Assembly (NCBI GenBank): GCA_012976225.1
Contig: JAAVVG010000015.1
Location: forward strand, 496,001-560,000
Direction: 5' to 3'
Length of the DNA: 64,000 nt
Source: Golubevia sp. BC0850
Taxonomy: Eukaryota > Basidiomycota > Exobasidiomycetes > Golubeviales > Golubeviaceae
Shown in pieces: positions 1 to 9,912 of the stretch (position 1 is the stretch's first letter; the number at the start of each line of letters is the position of its first letter). Position numbers and translations under genes: made by a program. The notes beneath the pieces were generated by a model. It was not told where the DNA came from. It made no database searches and saw nothing but the letters and a program-made list of their open reading frames with translations.

Positions 1-1977
1 AACAAAGTCTCATCCTTTTTCAAATTGTGTAAGATGATTAAACCATTTGAATATCCAATGGCTATAACATCTATCACTGGTGATTGAATCAAACTGGTAA
101 TTTGATTCCCATTTCCAGTCTTCAATAAATCATGAATTCTTTCTCTTTCTGAAATTGAACCTCCTCCAACTGCTTTCATTCCATCTGCAATCAACTCCTC
201 ACCATTGAAATCATAAATCGTTTGATAAGTTCTAACATTCATTAATTTCAATCCACCATTCCTAGAACCTATCAAAATTTTATTAAGATAAGTAGAAGGA
301 TGTAAAATCGAACTGGCTTTGAAATCAGATTGGAATTTCATAACTTTCAAAAGTTCATTTGTGATTATTGACCAGATGAATAATTTATCCCCATCCTTTG
401 AGATTGAAATCAAAAGATCTCCTAGGACTAAGATTTGAGATAAGGTTGAATGAGCAGGTTCTTCTTGATTGAAAGTTGAAGAAGATGCGAATGGATCTGG
501 TTCATCATCTGAAGAAAGCGGATTGGATTGAGTGTAGATTGCCACTTCTTTTCCCCTGACGTATCGATGGATTTGAGAACCTGAAGAACAGAGAACTGAA
601 TCTGGAGAAGTTGAGAGTGCCATTGAATTGATAGGTTCTGAAAGAGTCGGTCCTGAGTAGAGCAGGTGAGAAGGTTGTTTTGAGAGAGTCAGTTAGAGAA
701 TGATAATCCGAATCAGAAGAAGCCAAAAGGAGAGAAGGTTCTGGAGGATCAAAGGAGTAGAGTAACTTCTTATGAAGCAGCCTCAATCTTGCTCACATAC
801 ATGAAGCAACTCATATGAAACATCTCATATGAAGGAATCTCATATCTGCTTCGTGTCAAAACCCTTCAAGAATCGAAGAACTGAAGCATATAAGAGGCTG
901 CTTCATGTTCATGTGTCAGGTCAGACCTCTTCATATGAGGCGACATAAAGCAAGCCTAGGAAAACAAGCCTGAGGTCCGGGATAGTCTAGTAGTTGAGAC
1001 AAAGGAAAGTTTGGAATGAGGCAAAACCTCAGATTTGTCTTCTCGGTCGTACTTCCTTCCTTCCAAAAGCTAGCATCTTGTTCCATTGGACCTTTCACCC
1101 TTAAGAGTCCCATTCTCTCCCTTCTTCTCTTAACCTCAATCTTTCTCTCTCGTTTTCAGAATCTTAGCTCTTGAAGTCTTGATTTTTTGCAGGAGAGTGA
1201 ATGTTCAGAGACCTCCAGCGCTTGACTTCTCTTATTTTTCCACAATTTGATCAGCTTTCATCATCACTTCCCCCCAAAGAACGACTCAGTTCTCTCTTTG
1301 TCTCTACTTTGATTATGCTTTATACTCATATCTATATCTCAATTCAGTCAACCTCAGATGAACTGAAACAGTCTTCATTTCTCTTCATTTCTGTCCATAT
1401 GAAGCCATGAGGTGAGATGAGCTCACATGGAGAGAAAAGTGTCAAAACGCTTCTTATGAAGCACTTCATTGATTGTTTCGTATCCAGAGAGACAAAAAGT
1501 ACCCAGATATGAAGGTCATGTGAAGCATTTCACATGAGTATGGAGCACGACTGACCGCCACTGATCGAGTGAGTTCTCTTCTCCTTGCATTCTTTCCCTC
1601 TCTTTCTCTTTCTCCTTCTCTTTCTCAACCCTTGACTCTGCTTTATGAATTCTTGGAGATCCATCCTGCTCCCCTACTGATGACTCTTACTCACCCACAA
1701 AAAGCAATCCCAATTTCTTCCCTTCCCACATGGCCCAACTATTTCCCAAGCAAGTGACAATGTTTAAGTCAATAGATTGAGCATCTTTTCCACCTCGATG
1801 AATTTGAAGTAAGAATGGAACCTGATTTGAAATGTAACCAAGCGCTCTGAAAGGAGAGAAAAGTGTTGGCTGATGAGAAGAAGAAGAAGAACTTGAAGAG
1901 ACTGCAGTAGCTGTAGCTGTGGTTGATTGTGGATCATTAGATGAGACTTTCTGCCTTTTACTTGAGCTTGATTCCAT
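1..1977 (-). CDS. UTP21: UTP21/WDR36 U3 snoRNP component, 3' end cut by the window
   Basis: This gene encodes the N-terminal part of the WD40 protein Utp21 (WDR36), a subunit of the UTP-B module of the SSU processome that acts in nucleolar 18S rRNA processing. Exon 1 (1977-1695) opens with MESSSSKRQKV and carries the family signature FSPFRALGYISNQVPF and a segment ending in LLFVG. Exon 2 (652 to the window edge) continues with GPTLSEPINS and the WD segment IAIGYSNGLIILHN. The join GTG-G/GA-CCG preserves frame and reconstructs the family's LRLLFVGP-like junction. The intron between them (1694-653) is 1042 nt, about ten times the local norm, and holds repeated palindromic motifs. The rest of the protein lies beyond base 1. 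The gene is divergent from HAS1, with 183 bp between start codons. An upstream in-frame start is possible but MESSSS is the natural one. Identification rests on recognition of the family motifs. Confidence 0.85.
765..1560. repeat. Clustered palindromic TCATATGA / CTTATGAAGC motifs in the UTP21 intron
   Basis: Two patches, about 765-945 and 1380-1560, contain many variants of CATATG-centred and TTATGAAGC motifs (for example near 812, 828, 931, 1397 and 1452). A 13-bp perfect inverted pair, ATGAAGCAGCCTC at 772-784 and its complement at 894-906, bounds about 135 bp. The string GTGTCAAAAC occurs in both patches (near 854 and 1440), each time followed by CTTC-type motifs. This resembles a small non-autonomous element or its duplicated ends inserted in the intron, but no clear target-site duplication is visible and no transposase is present. 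The sequence between the patches shows nothing recognisable. Confidence 0.45.
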
Positions 1978-2160
1978 TCTGATCGAATCTTCCGAAATCT
2001 GATTCACTGAGTAAGTAAGGAGGAAAGGATCAAAGGAGAAGCGCTGTGTTGCTTGCCAGTTGCGATCTGCGATCACACTTTTTCTTCCAAAAATTTCCTT
2101 TCCATCCCACGACTACTGAATCCTCTCCTCTCCTCTCCTCTCCCTCCTTTTCTCTCAAGA
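1978..2160. promoter_or_regulatory. Shared divergent promoter region of UTP21 and HAS1
   Basis: Only 183 bp separate the proposed start codons of two ribosome-biogenesis genes transcribed away from each other. The HAS1 side has a CT-rich run (about 2116-2150) just before the start codon, typical of fungal 5' leaders. No TATA box is obvious. Co-regulation is an inference from the arrangement. Confidence 0.4.
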
Positions 2161-4684
2161 ATGTCTTCCAAAGGCAAGCAATCCAATTCTCAACTGGATG
2201 CAGAATCCAAATTAGCAGCAGAATTAGCATCAGACTTAGCGAAAAGTGGTACTGTCTCTGTCTCAGAATCCACAGAAGAATCGATTTCCAACTCTCCATC
2301 AACATCAACTTCAACTCCATCAGCTCTACGTCAACCATTTTCAAATTTAGATTTGTCGACTCAAACTTCTCAAGCTTTAACAGAGATGGGATTCAAAACG
2401 ATGACTGAAGTTCAAGCTAGAACGATTCCACCTTTAATGGCTGGAAAAGATGTTTTGGGTGCAGCTCAAACTGGTAGTGGAAAAACTTTGGCTTTCTTAA
2501 TTCCCACTATTGAAATGCTTTGTAGGTTGAAATTCAAACCTAGGAATGGTGAGTCAGAGGGAGAGGGGGGGGTGGGAGAGAACTTAGTAGTCCTAGGAAG
2601 GAAGCAAGGTTGGGACATTGAAGTTGAATGTATGCCTACCTTTTTCAACCCACATTAGCTCATTTTTCAGAGCCTTTCTGCTCAGTTAAAAGATGCTACC
2701 TCAAGGAAGAAAGATCGTAGCTCTCTTCTCTCCCTCTGGATCTCAAGACTGATCCACCTCCCTCTCTAACCTCTTCAACTTCCCAGGTACCGGTGCAATC
2801 ATCATCTCCCCAACAAGAGAACTAGCACTTCAAATCTTTGGAGTAGCCAAAGAACTAATGTCAAACCATCGTCAAACGTTTGGAATCGTAATGGGAGGAG
2901 CTAACAGAAAAGCAGAAGCTGATAAATTGATGAAAGGTGTGAATTTGATAGTTGCAACTCCTGGGAGGTTGTTAGATCATTTACAGGTGAGTTTAGTATC
3001 TAGTTTCATTAAAGAGAAGACGTTACTTTAGAGAATAGCATTCAGGTCTCTGGTTTCTCGAGGATATTCATCCTATCTCTTCTCACCCCATCCCCCCTTC
3101 TCACAGAACACCAAAGGATTCGTCTTTTCAAACTTAAAAACCCTAGTAATAGATGAAGCAGATCGAATTCTAGAAATAGGTTTCGAAGATGAAATGAGAC
3201 AAATCATTCAACTTTTACCTTCAGAAAGTAGACAATCTGCATTGTTTTCAGCAACTCAAACCACAAAGGTGAAAGACCTTGCAAGAGTTTCTTTAAGACC
3301 TGGTCCTTTATATATCAACGTTCATCAAGATTTGAAAGCTTCAACTGTAAGCAAATTAGAACAAGGTTATGTCGTTTGTGATTCTGATAGACGCTTTTTG
3401 TTGCTATTCACCTTTTTGAAGAAGAATTTGGGTAAGAAGATTATTGTTTTTATGAGTAGTTGTAATGGTGTCAAATATCATAGTGAACTATTAAATTATG
3501 TTGATGTACCGGTTTTAGATTTACATGTGAGTTGTTTTCTTTCTGTTCTGTTCACTTTTTCCCTCCCTTCCCCTTCTTCCTCTCCTTCTAACCTCTCCTT
3601 TCCCTCTCCTACTCTCTCCCTTCCTCCCTCATCTCATCTCATCTACTCCACCTCCACCTACAAATCTACAGGGTAAACAAAAACAACAAAAAAGAACCTC
3701 AACTTTTTTCGAATATTGTAATGCGCCTTCCGGAATCTTACTCTGTACAGATGTAGCAGCCAGAGGCCTAGACATTCCATCAGTGGATTGGATTATTCAA
3801 TTCGATCCACCAGATGATCCAAGAGATTATATCCATAGAGTTGGTAGAACAGCAAGAGCTGGAAATAGTGGGAAATCTTTACTTTTCTTATTACCTCAAG
3901 AATTGGGCTTCTTGAGATTCTTGAAAGTTGCAAAGGTTCCTTTGAATGAATATACTTTTCCTGCCAACAAGGTTGCTAATGTTCAGGATCAGGTGAGTGG
4001 TCTCAATGAAATGATTTAGGATGTTTGAGAATATCAGAGGGGGAACTTTGAGAAATAGCAAAAGTTATTGATATTATGCTGCTGATGCTGACAACCAACT
4101 TTAACCCCCTTTTCTCTCTGTTCTCTTTCTTTTTGACACAGCTCGAGAAACTCATCTCGAAGAATTATTACCTTCATCAATCAGCTAGAGATGGTTATCG
4201 TTCATACCTTCAAGCCTATGGTTCTTATTCCCTAAAAAGAATCTTTGACATTCATTCTTTAGATCTAATTAAAGTTTCAAGAGCTTTTGGTTTCAAAGTT
4301 CCACCCAAAGTGAATTTAGGAGTTGGAGTTTCTTTAAAAGGTTCAAATGTTCAAGGTGGAAAGAGAGGTAGAGAAATCGATGCTGATGAAATTGAGACAG
4401 CTGGAACTTCAGTTGAAGAGGAAGAGGTTTTAATTCAAGGAGATAGAAAAGCTGAAGAAGCTTCAAATCCAAAGTTGAATGGGGATAAAACTGTTGATGG
4501 TGAAGATGAAGAGGATGTTGATGAGAGGAGTAAAAGACCTAGGACTGATAGATCAAGAGGTGGAGGGAGAGGCGGGTTTGGTGATAGGGGTGGGAGAGGA
4601 AAAGGTGGTAGAGGTGGGGGTAGAGGAGGTAGTAATGGTAGGGGTGGAAGAGGGGGAAGAGGTGCGAAACAGTGGAGTGGATGA
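2161..4684 (+). CDS. HAS1: HAS1/DDX18 DEAD-box RNA helicase
   Basis: This is an ATP-dependent RNA helicase of the Has1 (DDX18) family, which works in the nucleolus on 60S and 40S assembly. There are five exons: 2161-2548, 2787-2986, 3107-3536, 3672-3992 and 4142-4684, all with GTGAGT donors. Motifs visible in order are the Q-motif region, Walker [27 protein letters not shown] in [12 protein letters not shown] in [13 protein letters not shown] and [10 protein letters not shown]. After the helicase core the diagnostic Has1 extension [19 protein letters not shown] followed by KVPPKV is present, which separates it from Dbp4 and other paralogues. The C-terminus is an acidic stretch and then a glycine/arginine-rich RGG tail ending KQWSG, consistent with RNA binding. 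The start at 2161 (MSSKGKQ) follows a CT-rich leader. An upstream in-frame start at 2053 would add only non-conserved sequence. Confidence 0.92.
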
Positions 4685-5139
4685 TGAGGAAGACTTCACC
4701 TTCCTTCCTTTCATGAAATGTCCTTTTTTTCTGGTTACCTTTGTATTTAGTCTATCTTCTGCTATAATCATGTCTTCTCATTGCTTATATCTTGTCCGAA
4801 TTCGATTCAGGGATGAGGGATGAGCTATCCGTCTTGCCTGGCGACTGAAGGAAAGGTTGGTCCTTGCACACGACACTACACTTGCACCGCTCTTTATATT
4901 TTGGCTCGATCTTGCGGACCGAGAAATATCATTCCCGTCAAAAGTTTCAATTCAAAGATCTTCTTCTCAACATCATCATCATTTTCAAGCACTTCTATCT
5001 CAACGTCTAAAAAGTCGACGTTCCAAATCACTTTCCTTTATTTATATTTCTCGATTCCGGTCAAAACACTTTCTTTTGTTCTCAACTCTTTTCTTCAACT
5101 TGCAAGTTCTTCTTCTCCTCCCTGGTGGATCAAATCAAA
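4685..5139. other. Intergenic: HAS1 3' flank and promoter of the first membrane-protein gene
   Basis: The 455 bp contain short open frames on the plus strand with no family resemblance and a pyrimidine-rich tract (about 4965-5125) before the next start codon. I see no RNA gene or repeat here. Confidence 0.5.
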
Positions 5140-7128
5140 ATGTCTGATGTCCTCGATTCAGCCCCCAACGCTCTTTCGCTGGCTTTAGATGGCGATGGTC
5201 TCCTTTATGAAGTTCTGAGAGCAATCAACGTGAGGTTTTCGTTGGTTCTACTCTGAGTCTTGGATCCAAAAAGCCGAGGCAGTTCAAGCAGGGGTCCAAC
5301 CTTCTGACGCATTTCTTCCATTTTTCCACATTCCAGATTGCAACCATCTTCTTCGCCTTCTGGTTAGGTGAGTCAACGAAAAAAAGAATCCAAGAACCAA
5401 AACCTCTTCTGACTCTTGCCTCTTTCTGTTTCAACACATCAGGCGTAGTCGGCTGGGATCTCTTTTATTATCTTCCCTTCGATCTTGAATTGATCATTTT
5501 GACTAGTGGCTGGAAATCTCCAGTTCGATTCATCACAAGAGCTTCCTACCTTATATCTCGTTACACAGGTTTTGCCTCTTTGTTACTCGCACTCTTGTTC
5601 TGGAGCGAACATTGGAGTGAAGAGGCTTGTTCAGTGTTGCCAAAACTTATAGAGAGTCTTATCATGATTTCTTATGGTGGAACTCTAATTATTCTTTCTC
5701 TGAGAACTTTGAGTCTATTCGGAAGTAGCTCTAGATTGGACAGGACTGTTCAACTTTCTGCGTCGATCGGTTTACTGGTTGCACTTTGTTGGATTACTTT
5801 TCACCTGGTGGAAGTCAGAGGCGACAGGTTTCCTGGCACTACCACCAAGTGAGTGGTTTTGACGGAGAGACAAATAAGAGAGAACGAGAGAGAGAGACAG
5901 GGGGGGTCAACTGATCGGACACTGAACATCCTCTTCCTTCTACCAGATGTCAATACTACAACGCAAAGCACGGGGACGTGATCGTGCCTGGAATCATGTC
6001 TTCTGTCCTTGCATTCAACCTGGGTATGTGTTCATTACCAGCTGCTTTTGTTACCCAATCAGTTCCGATTTTGCTTTCGGTATTGAACATCTTTCCTTTT
6101 CCACCCCCAGCCATGTTTGGGTTAACTCTTTGGAAAATGATCGCGAATTCGTCTCATTTCTTTCATCGTGAGTAAAGTTCCTTTAGTTAGCTCTGATCGG
6201 TTATCACAAGTTCAGAATTTGGTTCCACGTCTCCGTCTCTAACTTCGTCTGGACGTCAACTCTTTCCCCAACAGCAAACACTCTTCTGGGTCGCCTCTTC
6301 CGAGTCGAACAACTGCAAGTTCGAAAGAGTGCTCAAAATCAACTCGCAACTTCGTTAATTGCCCAAGGTCTCTTCAACTTCACTATCTTGGTCATCGTAG
6401 CTCTAATAGCTTTAATTTGCGCCCTAGAGCTAGACAGCATCTATCTATTGATGACAATCCTAAGTCTAGCTTCGTTCTCAGCAATCTGTGGAGGCGGGTT
6501 ATTCAGAGAAACCTACCGTGCTTCAAATGCTTTGAACTCTACGGTCAAGACCGAAACGCAACTTCAAGAGGCTTTAGACAAGATCGCCTACCTTGAGAAC
6601 AGAGAACTAGAGAGGAGACAAATGGAAGTTGACAGGAGAAGAACAACGCTTGAAGAAGCTTCTTTTAACCATTCGAATAATTTCTCACCAAGTGGGAGTC
6701 AACATTACTCATTTGACGAAAGTCACTTCGAGAAGCTTTCTCCGCTTTCTGGAGATGGAAGTTCATTTTCTGAAGAGGAGGATTTGGAAAATCTTTCAGT
6801 TCAATCATTACCAACGATTGGAAGTCAACATCAACAACAAAATCAACGTACTCATCATTTCTCTGCTACTAGTCTAGACTTACATCTACATGCGTTCGAG
6901 GATGGAAATGAAAGAGAGTTTGTGGCGGAAGTCGAGACTCTGGGGAAGGTATCGGTTCTTGGTGGGGTTCGGAGTGATTGGGAAAAGAGAGATGAGCTGG
7001 AGATGCAGGGGCGTAGACCAAGGAGTTCACTTCCAACTCCTAGACGCAAGAGTAGAAAGGGGAACAATACGAGAGTCGGATCGTCTAGAGATCTCGTTCA
7101 AAAGAAGGAGACGAGAAACACTGAATGA
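5140..7128 (+). CDS. Multi-pass membrane protein, tandem copy 1
   Basis: I do not recognise a named family; it looks like a fungal seven-TM-type orphan. Exons are 5140-5229, 5337-5367, 5443-5848, 5947-6023, 6111-6167 and 6275-7128, giving about 504 residues. Hydrophobic segments include IATIFFAFWLGVVGW, ISRYTGFASLLLALLFW, MISYGGTLIILSLRT, SIGLLVALCWITF and, late, ILVIVALIALICALEL with LASFSAICGGG. The motif WDLFYYLPFDLE follows the first segment. A long Ser/charged C-terminal tail is presumably cytoplasmic and contains LHAFEDG and TLGKVSVLGG, both matched in the neighbour at 7530. The 6024-6110 intron is placed by alignment with that neighbour (FNLAMFGLTLWK against FNTAMLFLTLYK). It is 87 nt, in frame and stop-free, so retention would add 29 residues. 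A receptor or transporter role is possible but not shown. Confidence 0.75.
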
Positions 7129-7529
7129 TAGCTTCCAATTTTTGTTGTTCTTTACGTATCTCAAATACTTGCTGTTTTGCAAACCTCGAGAGGTACTGAG
7201 TTCACGTGGCAAAGACAAACCGTTGCGCGCCCGAGCCTCATGGGTTTTTCTTTTGAGGCAAGGACGCAAATCCTTTAAAACGATTCTTCCTTCAATCCCC
7301 CTTTCCCTAATTTTAGTCCTATATAGATAGATAGGTGAAATCAAATACTCAGTGCAAGGCCGGTCCTTCACTTTACTCATCCCTCAAAACAATCTCAGGC
7401 AGACGCTCCTTTCTTCATCTCGTCCTCTTCTTCTTCCTCACTATCCCTCTTCATAAAATCTCTCCCAGTCACACGACTTTCAGACTTCATCTCTTTAGCT
7501 TTCAACTTCGACCAAAGCTTCAGGAAAGC
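7129..7529. other. Intergenic between the tandem membrane-protein genes
   Basis: This 401-bp stretch holds the 3' flank of copy 1 and the leader of copy 2, with a strongly pyrimidine-rich tract from about 7400 to 7500 immediately upstream of the second start. Nothing else is recognisable. Confidence 0.5.
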
Positions 7530-9600
7530 ATGGCAGACGTCAATCCACTCTCATTAGCTTTGGACAGCGGCACCGAACTTTCTGAAATCATCAGTTCCAT
7601 TCAAGTGAGTCTTGACCCTTGAACCATATATTCTACTGGGCTGTTACAGAGTTGATTGAGAATTCGACCGCGATGGCAATTCTTGTCCCTGACCTCGATT
7701 CCTGCACGTCTTGTCTCTACAGGTTTGCCTCATCTTCTTCAGCGGCTGGCTATTCACTCTAGGCTGGGATATTTTCTATTATGCTTTATGGGACTTTGAG
7801 TGAGTCCAGTCACCATGGTTTCGAGCTCTCCAATCCTCGCGCTAACGAGAATCTCCTAATCCAGGTTGGTTCTTTCTCAAGGTTGGAGCTCTCCGATAAG
7901 GGCCTTAACTAGGATCTCTTACTTCTTCTCTAGAATATTGGGGCTGGCTGCTTTGCTGTGAGTAGAGTGGATCTCAATCAACTTTTCCGCTTCTCTGGTT
8001 GCTGACCCTAATTCTCAATCCATCAGTCTCGCACTTCTATTTTGGGCTGAAGGTTGGAGCGAAGCGGCCTGCAGAAATCTACCTTTCATCTATGAAGCTC
8101 TACTAGTACTCTCTTATGGGTTTACAATGGTCATCTTAGCCTTCAGAACACTCTCACTTTATCCTGGAGATTCAAAGTTTGACAGAGGCGTTCAATGGGG
8201 GACTGCTTTAGGACTTTTGAACAACGCCATTTGGCTGGGTATCCACGTCAAAGAAGCAGACGGGCATAGAATGCCAGGAACGAATTCCAGGTGAGAACAT
8301 TTGCATCATCTCTCTAGGAGGAGTCGTCATTCGCTGACCACGCCCTCTCCTCTCCTCGCGTCAAGGTGCGCCTACGTCGAAGACGAACTGGGTCTGTTCT
8401 TGATCAGAGGTGCTCTACTCTCTACTGTGATCTTCAACACGGCAATGCTTTTCCTAACCTTATACAAGGTCTATATCTCCGGATCTCATCATTTCTTCAA
8501 TCGTGAGTGTCCTACAAATGGGATTGACCTTCCGTGTCAACACCACGCACTTCATTCTTAGGTCTCTTTGCTGACCCTTTCTTCCAATCCTTGATGCTCT
8601 ATCCAAAGGTACTACTATCATTGGCAGACTCCTCATATCGAGCAAATCTTCCGTCAATGGGCAGCCCGAACCGGCTGGCAATCGTTTAGCAGTCTCCTTA
8701 ATCTCCCAAGGTTTAATCGCTTTCTTCTACCTCCTGGTCGTTGACATCATAGCACTAGTCTGCTGTATAGCCCTTACTACTGATCTCTATAGGCAGATGG
8801 TCGTCATCAGTATGGGAGCTTTCTCCTCTCTCTTAGCTAGTTCGGTTTTCAGAGAGACTTTCAGAGCAACTGGAGCAATGGCAGCCACTCATCAATTGGA
8901 GCTCAAGTTAATGGAAGCAAGGTTTCAGTCTCCAGAGAAGAGAGAAGATCCATACAGGGACCGAACCGAATCATCTTCCAGGAGCAACCATGGACTAGGA
9001 GAAGAGACTGAAATGATGGAGAACTCGTTCGAATGCCGAACTCAAAGCGAAGAGAGAAGTGTGGCTCATCCCAACTGGAATTCAGATGCTCTATCTTCAG
9101 TGGAGAACCTCAACACGGACGGAGAATCTATCATTCCAAGATCTTCCTTCGAAAGCAAAGGTTACGACTCTCCTGGACCCAACTCTTCTTTCGAGCAAGT
9201 CCCTCAATTAAACGAATCTCATCCATACGCTCCCTATTCTCAAACAGACAAGTCAAAATTAATTGTACAGAGCTCTCTCATGTCAGGTCTATCCTTCCAT
9301 GCCTTTGACAATGGGCCTACTAGACCACACAGTCGAAACGATTCTGAAGACTCGAACACGCTTGGTCAAGTTTCGATCTTAGGTTCAGCTCTCCCTTCAT
9401 GGGCACAAGCAAACGCTCAGAACTTCAGCTCTTCCAACAGGTTCGGATCTCAAGTAATTGAAGAAAGAGCTCGCAGCAGATTCAGAGAAGGACGAAGAGA
9501 TGATGAAGAAATCGAAATGGGAGGTGGTCTTTTGCCACCAAAAAGAGCAGCTAGGAGAGACAGCCGCCACCGCCGCCACCACCACCACCAACCCCGTTAA
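7530..9600 (+). CDS. Multi-pass membrane protein, tandem copy 2
   Basis: This is a paralogue of the gene just upstream, in the same orientation, and clearly a tandem duplicate. Exons are 7530-7604, 7723-7799, 7865-7957, 8027-8290, 8366-8502 and 8609-9600, encoding about 545 residues. Shared landmarks are the N-terminal LSLALD, WDIFYYALWDFE (copy 1: WDLFYYLPFDLE), RISYFFSRILGLAALLLALL, LISQGL before a late membrane pair, and FRETFRATGAMA (copy 1: FRETYRASNALN). The tail contains LSFHAFDNG and TLGQVSILGS, matching copy 1, and ends in a His/Arg-rich run. Its intron set differs from copy 1: it has introns inside the DFE/LVL and LL/LAL positions that copy 1 lacks. The last intron acceptor (8608) was chosen because only it keeps frame into RTTIIGRLL, which aligns with PNTLLGRLF. 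Function is unknown. Confidence 0.75.
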
Positions 9601-9912
9601 AATTGCCTTTTCTTTTTCCTATTTGTTATCCTGTAGCTCCAATTATGAGATACCAACCTCCACACTCGTTCTTTCCGTTTGCTGCTATTGTACTCGTATA
9701 TTTGACTTTCTTTGTTTATCTGCTGTTCCGACCTCTTCTGAACTTTACGGTGTAGTACCGTGAAAAAAGAGCATGTGGTATAGATGGTATAAGTTACCGA
9801 GTCGCAATCAGAGAGAGACAAAGGCTGTGATCTCTCTTGGAGCCTGCCAACCGCTTCGCTCCAGTCCAAGCCCAAACTCTCACAACTTCAGGGAAATTCT
9901 GAGTTAAAAATG

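Noticed and set aside
8609-8627. A 19-nt GT-AG interval as an intron in tandem copy 2
   Set aside because: It is too short to splice. Moving the previous acceptor to 8608 restores the frame and the alignment with copy 1.
9033-9308. Second plus-strand frame inside tandem membrane gene 2
   Set aside because: It overlaps the conserved tail-coding frame and has no motif of its own.
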